Positions 23,553-35,100 of a stretch of DNA of 64,000 nt are shown piece after piece. Numbering within the stretch: the stretch's first letter is position 1; each line of letters begins with the position of its first letter. The notes beneath the pieces are model-generated. The model did no database searches. It saw only the letters and a list, made by a program, of their open reading frames with translations, and was not told where the DNA came from. Both the position numbers and the translations under genes were made by a program. Source of the stretch: Naematelia aurantialba (taxonomy: Eukaryota; Basidiomycota; Tremellomycetes; Tremellales; Naemateliaceae); the NCBI GenBank assembly GCA_021527695.1, contig JAKFAO010000007.1:434001-498000 (forward strand), read 5' to 3'.

Positions 23553-25925
23553 ATGACAGCCATGCTCTGCGTCACCTGTCGCAAGCCATGTTATCCCACT
23601 GAAAAGGTCATGGTCTCCGATCTCTGGGTCCATAAAGGGGGATGCTTGAAGGTACGTCTGCTTCTCTTCCTGGTTCACTGCTCCTCCTCCCCGCTCCCCC
23701 CCCCTGCCCCTGCCCACCTCTCCACCCAGACCCATCGTCCGGTGCGGCCACAGAATGCTCCGTCTCTAGGGCGATAGTCCCGCTTCTCTCTAGGCGATGT
23801 CCCGCCTCGACTTGAGGTGCGCGCTGACTGCTGTAGTGCTCGGTGTGTAGCACGACCCTATCACTATCGTATGTCTCCCTCCACGAGATGGTCTCTCGGA
23901 TTCACCTGCACGGACATTATCCGCGGGCGTTGAGATACCCATCAGTGGCTCCACTGACACCCGCAGCTCAGTGTACGTGGCGGCTCCTTCCGAGTCGCCC
24001 GGGGAGCGCGCTCTCTTTTGCGCTCGCGATGTTCCCAAGGTCGTGCATACGAGCATCGTTGACTCGCTTGCTCTGCGCACAGCGATGAGTGAGTTGCTCC
24101 TTTTTCTCAGTCGTCTATCTTTTGTCGCCGTCCTGTCTTTGGTCTTCCTTCTTCCTTCCTTCTTCCTTCTTGGTTCCTCCTCCCTCCTTGATCTTTCCTC
24201 CTCCCTCCTTCCTCTGTCCTCCTTCCTCTTTCCTCCCTTCATCTGTTCGCCCTTCGTCCCACGTCTCACTCTCAGCAGACGCGCCAAATCCGATCTCCGC
24301 GCCCAAAGGCGCATTCGCAAGCAAGAAGAAGACCTCGGGCAAATCAATTCGATTCAAAGGTCTGACCCTGCGATCCAAATCCATCAAAGCGGGGATGGGT
24401 ATGTGTCTCTTTGGCTATACGCTCCGACTACTACGGTTAACCTGAACACCGTTTGATGTGCTGAGGCTCTCAAGAGCTGATGAGGTGACACCGTAGAAGC
24501 GCCAAAGCTCGACCTCAAGGGATTGATGAAGACACCGATCGTGGTTGGGCAAGCGCCAGGGAGCGCGCTGGACAGCTGGGATATCGCACATGCCATGAGT
24601 GCGTCGCGCTCGAGCCTTGAATGCAGTCCAGATTCGTCCTCTAGCCCTGGTCACCAATCTTGCCGTGACTCTTCCCAGGCTATGACCCCCTTACCTCCGA
24701 CGACCGCTCGCCCGTACTCCGTCGGTGGTGTTGGCAGATCATCACGGTAGTAGACGCTGACACGATGATGTCGCAGGCGTCCAAAATCAGGTTTCATCGC
24801 CGATCAGGGACCACCCAGCAATCCATGCTCAGCGGACGGGCTCTTCTGCCGGACAATGGTCGATACCGAGTCAGCCTCTTGCTCCTCAGATGACGGGTGC
24901 GAGCGAAAGCAGTCAGGTCTCGAAAGCGGGACAGGACGACGAAGGGGTCACTATAAAACCAGATTTGTAAGTCTCCCCTCTCGCTTCGCTTGTAGCCCCT
25001 CGCCCCCAACGCATCTCCCACCCTCCTTACCTGTAGCTTGCACCCCTCATCAGCGACTATTCCTCCGGAATGTGACCAGCCCCGCAACTATGACCAGTGA
25101 GGGAGGCAGACTGCTGAGAACGTGTAGAGTCAAGAACCTCATCAAGGTGTTCCAGCTAGACGCGGTCGATCGGGTGATGCTCGACCCGCCGACACCCTCT
25201 AACACCCCTGTTCCGGCTCCGCGACGCCCACGGGGCCACGCTCACGCCCCCACCCCGACTGATAGTTCAACAGCGTCCGGGCCGCTCCGGTTCGCAAATT
25301 ACGCGCCGACGGTCTCCATGCACGGCTCAATGTCAATCAAATCATTGGCGTCGAAAGGCGATGCTGGTACCATGACACTGCGGATACTAGGCACCCTCGG
25401 ATCTCGACGTGGGACGGTATCGCACAGACGGACGCCTCTCGCAGAGGTGTTTGGGAATCCCCCAATGCCAGAGGCATCCAGAACCCCTGGTGGAGGGACC
25501 AAACCGAGGTCAATGGGCACCGATGACAGTCAAACCGTCCAAGACGCCCAAAATGCCCAAGACGCCCGAAAAGCGATAAAGCTGCTGGAGAAATTGCTGC
25601 CGCTGGCCGCGCACTTGATACCCCTACCAGGCGACGAGGATGAGGATGAGCACCACGGCGAGGATAGGGGAGAGCAGAGTGCCAGAGGGGATGCAAGAGG
25701 AGATACACGATACTTTCCCAAGCAGGATGCTGCCGGCCCAGAGGTGGAGTCCAACGGAGAGCTAGACACAGCAAGAGAAGAGCTAGTCCGAGGTCTGGAG
25801 CAAGAAGGACTGGAGCTTGTGGTGAGTCGCCACCTGTCGCAGTGCATGCCTGACGTCCGTGCCAGATGGTGTTCGAGGAGGAGCCTCTGCCCTTCTCTAC
25901 CTCTGTGGCGCCTGAATTGAACTGA
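23553..25925 (+). CDS. LIM-domain protein with long low-complexity C-terminus
   Basis: Protein with one N-terminal zinc-binding LIM domain, probably an adaptor. Splicing exons 1-3 gives Cys6-x2-Cys9-x17-His27-x3-Cys31-x2-Cys34-x2-Cys37-x24-Cys62-x2-Asp65, the LIM order with one extra residue after the His and a slightly long second finger. Downstream exons encode basic and hydrophobic pieces (KKKTSGKSIRFKGLTLRSKS, APKLDLKGLMKTPIVVGQAP), then a large exon from 25079 (PATMTSEGGRLLRTCRVKNL) with Thr/Pro-rich, then acidic sequence (PLPGDEDEDEHHGEDRG). A short last exon ends SVAPELN at 25925. The intron before 25079 takes the acceptor GTGACCAG, which alone keeps frame. I know no named orthologue. 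An intron around 24090-24280 is strongly CT-rich. Confidence 0.75.
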
Positions 25926-26229
25926 GGGTCTACTTGCAAGCGGATCATTGGATTGAGCGACTTGTGCTTTGCAAACCGCAGGGAATTTTCGATAGATTAG
26001 CGTTGCGGGCATTTTGGTAGACAGGATGTTATAATATGCCACGAGTAGAAGTGGCTGCTGCGCTGTGGCGAGACGGCTGAACCTTAACCGTATACATGCA
26101 AGCGCGTCACAGTGTCGATGGTCGCCTGGCCAACTCGTCTGTTCTAATCGACCTTTGTACTTGACCTGTTAAGACCTCGTTCAACGCTCAAGTCTGCCTC
26201 CAACTCGACACAGCAGTACATTAGACACC

Positions 26230-27219
26230 ATGGATGAGATGAAATCGTACGGCCCTTCGCTCCCCTCTCCCCTGCCCTTCCCCTCCCACTTGCTCTTCCC
26301 GTTGCTCTCCCCTCGTCGTTGACCCTTGTTCTCCCTTCGTCGTTGACCCTGGTTCTCCCCTCGTCGTTGACCCTGGTTCTCCCCTCGTCGTTGACCCTTC
26401 CCCCCCCCCCCCCCCCCCGGTATGCGCAGCCGAGACTGATGGTGCAGCACCACCGGCCTTCCGCAGCCTGCATCGGCTGCAAGTTGCTCGTGCGACAAGA
26501 AAGACCACGAGACCTGCGGGTGAGTGGCTGTCGTTTGCGGGATTGAATATCGCTGATGGCCGTGCTTGCTCTTCCTGTTACACCTCTATGGCTCTCGTCT
26601 CATCCTGTCTCTTAACACCTCCCTACTTCTGTCGTCTTTCCTCCTTTGGCTCTTCCTTATCGTCGTCCCTCTTCCCCTCTTCTCTATTCTCTCTCTTCTC
26701 TCTTCTTCCGTCTTCTTTCCTCCTCCTTCCCCCTCTTCCTTCCTCTCCTTCCTTCCTCTCCTTCTTCCGTACTCTCTCCCCCCTGCGCCATCTGCCCCTT
26801 ACGCCTCTCCCCATTGGGCCATCCCTCCTCCCTGCGGCTCCCTCTTACGACGTCCTTCCGCTCCCTTCCGCTCCCCCCCGCGCGGCTCATCCAGCTGCCA
26901 AGCCGAACACAAATGCAACTGCACCGACGAATGCACCTGCGCCAACTGTCCGACCCACAAACCCGCGCAGAAGAGCGCCGACGCGTGCGGGTGCGTACTG
27001 TACTCCTCTCATTGTTTCCACCCTTTACCCACCACACCCATACATCCACTCCCACACCGCACCCCCTCCCTTGAGAGAGTGTCTAGTGGCTTGTCCGTCG
27101 CGGACGTTTGTCGTCTAGTTTACGTGCGATGCTGATGAGCTGTCCCACTTAGATGCGGCGACAGCTGTTCCTGCCCGCCTGGCGAGTGCGCCTGCGCCGA
27201 CTGTCCAGCGAAGAAGTGA
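26230..27219 (+). CDS. Copper-type metallothionein, two Cys modules (CMT-like)
   Basis: Small cytosolic Cys-rich protein that should chelate Cu(I) and buffer copper or cadmium, like Cryptococcus CMT1/CMT2. Four exons (26230-26246, 26484-26519, 26895-26990, 27153-27219) sum to 216 nt, 71 aa with 16 cysteines (22%). After a short start MDEMKSCSCDKKDHETC come two modules: CGC-QAEHK-CNC-TDE-CTC-AN-CP (residues 17-37) and CGC-GDS-CSC-PPGE-CAC-AD-CP (49-68), separated by THKPAQKSADA. Introns 2 and 3 both cut the Gly codon of the C-G-C that opens each module, in the same phase. Intron 1 (237 nt) holds a minisatellite and a C-run; intron 2 (375 nt) is CT-rich. The first exon is the weakest part, because its donor is GTACGG and the acceptor was chosen to keep frame. 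Copper induction is likely but no Cuf1 site was identified. Confidence 0.88.
26307..26418 (+). repeat. 24-bp minisatellite followed by a 19-C run, inside metallothionein intron 1
   Basis: Four copies of a 24-bp unit (core CTCGTCGTTGACCCTGGTT) run from 26307 to 26399, the last one truncated, directly followed by 19 consecutive C at 26400-26418. The C-run is the longest homopolymer noticed in the window and could be a length-error spot in sequencing. Confidence 0.9.
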
Positions 27220-28394
27220 TCACTTCCACCGTCGCTGTTGGCTGCAGGTTGCAGGTTGCACGCCACTGCTGTCACTTGTAGTTGAGTCCATATGAGTCCG
27301 AGTCCGAGTTTGTAACACTCACCCCCAGTCTGTACGATAAGTTGTCGCAATCGTGTAGAATGATTTGATGCAATCTTGTCTCGAGTCTACCTGGACATCA
27401 TGCGCATTCTAATCGCAACACTCGAGTCTGCCTGTACAATCGATAACATGGTATACGGTACTTGTACCTGCAAGTGTCCAGCTAGACCTTCTATAGCAAT
27501 CGCAAAGGGTGACCCGCGATCCCATGGCTGTCGTCGAAACCAAGTACATTCCAACGAACCCCGCTCTAGAAACGGAGCAGCTCAGCCGGGCCTCTATATC
27601 TTCGTCCTCGCCCGACCTGCAACCTCGATCGAAGTGTTGTGTCTGGGCGAGTCGAGACGCCTTTGCTCGGTGCCTGCTCTTTGTTGAGAACAGGCAGCGC
27701 AGGCGCTGATCCTCGAGGAATAACATCATCGCTGCCCCGATCTCCTGCTGCTCCGCCGCTTGCTGCCACGGCTCCTGCTTCCTCCGCCGCTCCGGTCTCC
27801 CGCTGCTCCGGTCTCCCGCTGTCTCCACTGCTCCGGTCTCGCCCTGTCTCCGCGGCCCCAACTCTCGCTGTATTCGGCCGACGTCCGATGTCCGCGCACG
27901 TCCACCTCATGCCAGGCCATGAGCAGCACGAGTCGCAGTCGTCGTTTCGGTCCCAAAGTCGTTCGTGTTCAACTTGCGCTTTTGATATCCTGTACCTGCC
28001 TCATGGAATGTGGCATACTTTGTCTTGCTTGCTGCACGCTTAGCAACCCGCCTAACTAAAACCCTCCATCAGTGACCAGCCTATCCCCACATCTCTCCGT
28101 CAGCGACAGGACGTCAGTTGCTTTGACCAAGATCTGCGCTAACCACCGGCGTGGCAGCAAGGAGTGAGCGACACTGCAAAGTCAAGGAGAAGTGACTTGT
28201 GACTCGGCTATCCCGTGGATGCGAGTGCTGGCGCTGGCTGGTACGGGTATCGATGCATGAGCAGTGCTACATTCCTCATCTCGTCTCTCATCCGTCCTGT
28301 GAAGAGGCATCAGCATGCTGCGCCAGTGTGCACTATGCAATATAAGATACGGACCCTGCATCCTCGTCTGTCCTCAGGTGAGCCGAGTCCACCT
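27220..28394. other. 1.17-kb convergent intergenic region
   Basis: Between the stop codons of the metallothionein and TOM7 genes. It includes short repeats of the type CTGCTCCGGTCTCCCG around 27785-27850. Overlapping frames on both strands look random. No RNA gene is recognised. Confidence 0.4.
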
Positions 28395-28907
28395 CATGCC
28401 AGAGGAGTGATGAGCCTGCGATATGGTATCAGCATCCATCCTCATCCAGCTCTCTCATCCCATTCACACATCTAGGGTAAGTGGAACGGAGATGGAGTGG
28501 AGTAGAAAGTGTTTGAAGTGGGTCTTCGGTTTGCGGGGTGTGATCTTTCACACTCACTTGATGAGCGTTGGCTGAGGAGACGAGTTCCTGTAGCCGATGT
28601 AGATGATCATCGGGATCCAGCCGACAGTGACGATCGTCTGTCATGCTTCAGTAATTCTTTCAACCAACCCAAACGAGTGCTGACCTTGACGACGCTAAGC
28701 AACGTCAGCAATGTCAATGCCATTCGTGATCACAACGAGAAACGATGCAGAATGTAAGGCTCCAAGGCAACGGACGAGGCCGTACATGGACGCCACACAG
28801 ACAACCGAACTGGAGGAGATGCAAGACATATCACGGAGAGAATGCGCAGCCCCGACTCACCCCACTGCAGCGTTGAAGCGGTCTTTGGTCTCGTCTGAAA
28901 ATGCCAT
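28395..28907 (-). CDS. TOM7: TOM7, small subunit of the mitochondrial outer-membrane translocase
   Basis: Tail-anchored subunit that modulates assembly and stability of the TOM complex. Four exons (28861-28907, 28685-28694, 28558-28637, 28395-28416) sum to 159 nt, 52 aa. Joined, it reads MAFSDETKDRFNAAVG, VVKTIVTVGWIPMIIYIGYR, NSSPQPTLIKLITPLA. The GWIP motif in the membrane segment and the C-terminal L-x-x-PLA are family hallmarks; Saccharomyces Tom7 has ESKERISKI and YGWIPFVLYLG in the same places. Exon 2 is only 10 nt (CGTCGTCAAG) and exon 4 only 22 nt, so gene finders will easily miss this gene. Every junction is GT-AG and in frame. Confidence 0.9.
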
Positions 28908-29151
28908 GGCGCACAGGTCAGATGAAGAAGTGGCTACGAAGGGAGACTGGAGCAGACGCAAAGAGGCCCAGGCGAAAATCCCAACGGCAACATTCCAGCG
29001 GAAGCAAAATTCCGTGCCGTTTCTGCTCAACGGCCTCCAAGTCCTCCGGAGGATTGAGGTATGGAAGAGAGTAGATAGGGGGACGAGGTGAGCACGTCGA
29101 TACGCTCCGTTACTGTCACATGCATGGTACATCCTCCTACCTCTACAACAG

Positions 29152-31547
29152 TCACAACGCCAGACGCGGAGGCGGCCTCTGCGCGAGACACCGCTCAACG
29201 CTCAACTCGAATGGCGTTCGCCCCTTCCACCCACCACGAGAGACGACCAGCACGCCGTTCCTGCCCTTGAGCAGACCGACACCCACCTCCTCTCCATGGT
29301 TCACTGCATGTCCATGGCCGTCGTGCGTCCCGGCCCCTGTCCCGTTCCCCGTCCCCACTACCGTTCCGCTCGGCTGGCGGTCCACCCCCAGCTCCCGCAT
29401 GGACCGTACGAGGCTCTCGTGCGCCTCGCGATAATCTCCGTTGGTCAATCCGCGACCTGCGTAACCCTGCCGCGCCTGGTCTGGCGAAATCTCCCACTCT
29501 GGCCTCCTGATGCGCTTTGGCGGCAGGAACCGCGAGATCAGATGCGCCGATTCGGCCGACGTCGATGGGTATCCTAGAGAATGGTGGTAGGCGACCGCGT
29601 CGGTCGTGGTGTGCAATTTCGAGGCGGCGGCAGCGACCTCCATCGCTGTCTTACGGCGGACAGGAGGTGGCGGTGGCGCACCCATCGAGCCAGAACCAGA
29701 TGCAGTTCGGGCAGTCGCAGAACCAGAAGCAGGACCATCAGGCAGGCCCATGGCGCCTCTCAGGCTCCGTACGGACGAGAATGAAGGTTTACGCATCTCG
29801 CCCGTCGCCCTGACGTTCAAGTCTGCCAATTCAGACACTAATTCCATGTCGCCATCCCAGCCAGACCCGTTGACGACCTCCTTGTACACCACCGGAGGCG
29901 CAATAGGCGGATGGTGCATCGACGGCCCCCGCTTGCCTTTGGACGACGAGTTGAAGGCGCTCCCTCCGCGAGACGAGGGTTGCATGACTGATCGGTACCC
30001 CGTAGGCGAATTGAGAGGATGCGGAGGCGCACGAAGCGACTGAATAGAGCGGAGAGACGAGTTCGAATAGCGATGCCGCATTTGAGGGTGGGGTGCAGAG
30101 GTCTGTCGAGATCGTGGTTGAGACGGCGCCGTAGGCTCGGAGGGCGAGTCGGAGTGCGAGTTGGAGTTGCTTTCCTGTTGAGGGGCTGTCTGGGGTTCTG
30201 TTTCGGGTGCCGCTGTCTGCGGAGCTGTTTGGGGTACAGATCTTCCCGGCTCAGAAGGTGATTGGTTGCTGGACGGTGCGGGAGGTGCTTCCTTGGTCCC
30301 GGACTCAGAGTGCAGGCGAGGGAATGGGAAACTAGGTGATTGGGACGGTTGCAACGCCGGGAGCCCACTACCGTCCGTGGATCTCATCCTGATGGGTTCC
30401 GGAAGTCCAGCCTCGCCCTTAAGCTGCTGAACACGTGACTGAGTCGGGCTCTTCTCCACGCCCGCGCCAGGGCCAGTACTGTTAGCGCCGGTGACGGCAT
30501 TGACAGCTCTGCCGCTCGGAATTCGCGCATGTCGCGACCCGCTGTCGGCTTCTGCAAGTGCTACGAGGGATCGAGCCGACTGTTGGTGTTTGATCTGGTG
30601 AGCAGGCATGATATGATTAGCCTCGTTGTAAGGGTGCAGAATCTCGCCATGCGGCGTTTGCGCCGCGACCTCGGGATCCGGCTCATGTATCGCCCCAGCG
30701 AATCCGGTGGTGCGTTTCGTATTTGCTGGCTGGGTAGGAAGTTCGAGCGGGGAGTCGATCAGGCCGTTGGTCGTGATGCGAGCTGGGCTAGCGCCATTAG
30801 GTGAAGGCCGCGCCGTGGCAGCTTGCGAGTCGCTGGCTGCTCGTTGCATCGTCACGCTCGCCATCGGCTGCTTGGACTTGCTCTTGCTCTTGCGTTCCTC
30901 TCGTACCTCCGGGCCATCGCCATCGCCTTCGCCCTCGCCGCTCTCCCACCCCTCGTCACCACTATCGACGTTCTGGCCGTCAGAGCCGTCGTCCGCGCTC
31001 AGTACCTGTACACTCGCTCCGCTGCGCTTCCGGCCATTTTTAGGTCGGGAGGCACTGGTCGTGTGCGAGGTTGCAGAGGTCATCGAGGCCGTACGAGACA
31101 GTCGCGGCAGATTAGGATCGGATTTTGAGTTCTTCGTCAAAGGCCGCTAGCGACATCAGCCCGAAACGCAACAAGCCCCCTGGGCCAGCATCGGCAGCGC
31201 GGCACCATCGCATCGTGCTAAGAACAGAGGGCAAAGACACTCACATCGGCTGACAGCTTTCTCCGTGCACCGGGCGCTGCTCCTGCTCCGGCACCCTCCA
31301 TAGCATGCATAGTCAGGCCGGCAAATGCTGCGCGCCTGCCCGACTCGCCGTCAGACGTCCGCCGGGTCGACGCAACATGAGCATGATGCGAAAGGCTGGA
31401 CTGCCGTCGCTTGACGTGGTGTGCTCCATGCGTCGTCGGACGGCGAGGGGCATTGGAGGATGTCGCCGATAGATTTGCAGTAGAGTCGTTGCGGGTCTGT
31501 GTCTTGGTCGGAGGGGATATGACGGTCGTGTCTGACGTGTCGGACAT
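29152..31547 (-). CDS. Large low-complexity protein, possibly Tco89-like (TORC1 subunit)
   Basis: Two exons: from ATG 31547 to a donor after KLSAD near 31246, then from about 31149 (RPLTKNSKSDPNLPRLSRTA) to the stop at 29152, about 760 aa. It is dominated by Ser, Pro, Gln and Thr. More structured parts are RRAAFAGLTMHAMEG, ELADLNVRATGEMRKPSFSS and a conserved-looking C-terminal region AYHHSLGYPSTSAESAHLIS, RFLPPKRIRRPEWEISPDQA and REAHESLVRSMRELG. The order of a Ser/Thr-rich N-terminus with a short GLT-type motif and a C-terminal helical patch recalls fungal Tco89, but the similarity is weak and I would not rely on it. The upstream in-frame stretch to 31592 starts with TTG and is taken as leader. 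Confidence 0.6.
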
Positions 31548-32156
31548 GTCGTCCAACCGGAACAGCCGGTAACGTTCAGGACCGTCTACCAACGAGAGAG
31601 ATGGTCCTGTTCTGCAAGATCACGAGAATAGTCTTGCCAGATCAGAGGTAGACGTCAATCTCGATGGAAGTGAATAGATAGAAACGAGGAGATGCGACCC
31701 CATGAGACATGTTCAAACCAGACCAGATCGAGCACCACTGCAACTCTCCCGGGGATACAGGTACAAGGCGAGGGTGTCATGACGTGGCATTACTACACAG
31801 ACACATGTTCCAAACACGGAACTACATCTATCACTCGCTCAAGCGCTTAGCGCTTCGCGCCTGTGGTTTTCTCCCGGCCGGATCTTGTCGCTTCCAACGC
31901 GTCTGTTTCAACAGCGTTAACGAACTCCATGGAGGGGTCATGAGCGGACCAAGCATGGCATGTGCTGTTCGACTAGCATCCCATGATCCTCTATTCAGAG
32001 TGACTCTTTTGTTTTCTTCATGACTCGTTGATGTGCAGGAGAGCGTAGTCGCTGGTCACTCTCTACTCCTCTCATCGGTCGTCCTGCGTTGTTGCCGAAA
32101 GTCTGTGAACCATACAGAGAGACTTGCAGCTCCATAATACACTATAGCATCTCCCG
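31548..32156. promoter_or_regulatory. Divergent intergenic region, orphan gene / lysine-degradation gene
   Basis: 609 bp between outward-facing ATGs. It contains a possible GATA-factor site (AGATAG near 31675), but one such hexamer is expected by chance in this length. No TATA box in a convincing place. Confidence 0.4.
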
Positions 32157-35100
32157 ATGTTGCTCGTACGTCGGACTGGTACGTCGACATTGCGCCCTCT
32201 TCGTCTAAGCAGCCGGACCCTCACGACTCTGGGCATTCGTCGCGAGGATCCAACGCGAATTTGGGAGCGTCGAGTGCCCCTGACGCCGCATGCCATCTCC
32301 AGCCTCCTTGGCGAGTTTCCCTCCCAGTTGACCGTGGAAGTGGAGACATGTCAGAGGCGGTGCTTTCCTGATCACGATTTTGCCCGAGTGAGTCGAATGC
32401 CTTGCCTCATCGTCTGGGCTGTAGGCTGAGTTCGGTTCATAGGCAGGAGCAAAGGTCGTTCCTACCTTGTCGAGAGATGTTGACCTGGTCTTGGGGATCA
32501 AAGAGCCACCTGTTCCCGCTGTCAAAGCCTTGGTTGATGGTCCAGCGAAGAAGAGGAGCTGGATGGTCTTTTCACATACCCACAAGGGACAGGTCAGCTC
32601 CTGATGCCTTTCCCATAAACGCACGAGCTGCCGCGTTAAAGTCTTACTCCGCTCAGGTCTACAATACGCCTCTACTTGCTTCGTTCCTCGGCCCAGAGAA
32701 ACAGCAGTCTCTGCTTGACTGGGAGCTGTTGACGGGGCCATCCAAGCGAGGCAAGCTGGAACGAGTCGCTGCGTTCGGGTGGTACGCAGGTGGTCAGCTC
32801 TGCTCTCCAAACTCCGTCATCGGCTGACCGCTCGTAGCGGTGGGAGCGGGTGAATCGTTGTCCTTGACTGGCTTGGCGCTGTTGAAACGAGGTAGCGCTA
32901 CTCCCCTTCTGGTGCGTACTCTGTGACCCGGAAACAGTCTGCCGGTCTGGCACAGCCCAGCTGATGTACGACAGCACTTACCACGGCCATACACCTTTCC
33001 CTCCTTGGATGCCTTCAAGGCGGCCCTGCGCCAGGCAGGGGACGCTATACGATGCGCGCCGGCTGAAGCGAGCTCGGACAGGACGCGCCCGATCGTGAAT
33101 GGGTATACTGGGGCAGGGCGTGTATCCGAGGGTGTCAGGGACATGTTGGAAGAGCTCGGCGTGGAATGGGTGTCGGCGGACCGTCTGCCCAACATCGCTA
33201 AGGCTGCAGAGAACAAGGTAGCTACTCGCCTAATTTCGAGCGGACACCTCGGCCTATGTTGACCAACTTAGATCTACGCATGTGCGATCCCTCCCTCCGC
33301 GTATTTCACCCGTTTAGACGGGCAGCCATATGAGCGAGACGACTACTATGCCAATCCCAGCAATTATCGTAGCAAATTTGCAGAGAACGTGAGTACGGTT
33401 CAAAGAGATGTGGGTAGTTAGAGCTGAACATATCAGATCGCTCCCTACCTGACGACTCTGATCAACGCAGCGAGCTGGCAGACTGGTTTCCCTTCAATCC
33501 TGAACAACACAGATATGGCCTCGCTTGGGGAGTCAAAGCTCGCGGCAGTGCAGGATATCACAGCGGACCTCAAGGGAAACCTGGAATTCGTCGATCGACA
33601 CACCACGATCGACCAGCCGTATTTCGAAGGGCCAAATGGAATCCTTGTCAGCGTTGTGGATATCCTTCCTACCGAGCTCGGTATGTGGCTCAGCCGCGTC
33701 TGAACAAGGCGAGAATTGAGCTACGCTGATGCTTCAAAGCTGCGGACGCTTCGGAACATTTTTCAAATTGCATCATGCCCTATATCAAGCATTTTATCGG
33801 TTCACCAAACGCCAATGGCCAGATCACGGACTCTTTGAAGCGGGCGACCATTGTAGATTCAGGCAAGCTGACAGCGACGCATGAATGGCTCAGAGAGCGA
33901 GTCGACGCTTGGCAAGCAAGTCCTGGAGACGAGATTGTACCTCCCATCGGGACGCCTACTTCGTCATGGCGGGGAGTTGAGGGCGCGGCGCGACTTGGGA
34001 AGAAGCAACAGACCAGGCGTGAAGGAGACAAGAAACGGATCCTGCTGTTGGGTAGTGGGCTCGTGGCTGGACCGGCAGTCGAGGTGTTTGCAGCTAGGCA
34101 GGACGTCTTACTTGCTATTGGTCAGTACAGCCTTTCCGATACTCTACACGGTCGGTGCGAGTGCTCATGTAAGTAGCCAGCAACAATGCGCCAGAGGCCA
34201 CGACACTTGCCAAAGAGCGATCTAATATCGAGACAATTCTGCTTGACATCTCTGATGAGGATGCTCTAGGCCGCGCGGTCGCTGCGTCTGATGTTGTCGT
34301 TAGGTACGTCAACTCTGCCTGCGCCATGGCCACGGAACATTCCTCGAGCAGATCAATCACTTGCTGATCCGTCCAGTCTGTTACCTGCGCCCATGCATCC
34401 GCAAGTGGCGAAACACTGTATCGCCCACGGCAGACACCTCGTCACGGCGTCGTATGTGTCTCCCGAGATGAAATCTCTGCATCAGGCGTATGTTAGAGAT
34501 GAATCTGGGTTGGTCAGCAGACTGACGAGGTTGCAGCGCATTGGAGAAGGACGTTCTGCTGCTGGGTGAATGTGGGCTGGATCCAGGGATCGATTCGATG
34601 TGAGTATCTCGTGTCCAAGTTTCCGCATGTCTCGCAGCAGTGACCGAGACGCTTGAGACGAGAAGCGAGGTTGTAGAGACTGAAGAACTGGGATGCTGAA
34701 ATGCTGCGTGGCCGAGACTGAGGCTGACCGTGTGCAGGGCGGCTATGCGAATCTTGGACAGAGTACGACGAGAAGGCAAACAGGTCAGGTCGTTTGTCTC
34801 GTGGTGCGGCGGCCTGCCAGAACCAGCAGCGAGCAACGTGAGTCCAATCGCCTGAGATTCATGCCTCGTTGTTGGCCATTACCAATGTAATTAGAGAGGT
34901 GTGTATTGATGGTTCAGGTTCCGCTGGGATACAAGTTCTCTTGGAGCCCAAAGGCTGTTCTCACTGCCGCGAAGAATGATGCGACGTTCAAACTTGGTGG
35001 GAAGGTCAGTTTGAGTGTCCTTCTCCAGCCCCTCGGAGGAAGAGGCCAGTACAATGTCGGCCGTGCATATCGTCGTAGGGGCGGTTCAAACTCCGACAAC

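Noticed and set aside
25926..26229. Copper-response element ahead of the metallothionein
   Set aside because: GCTG-containing pieces occur near 26052-26068, but none fits the known copper-sensor consensus at all positions, so none is claimed.
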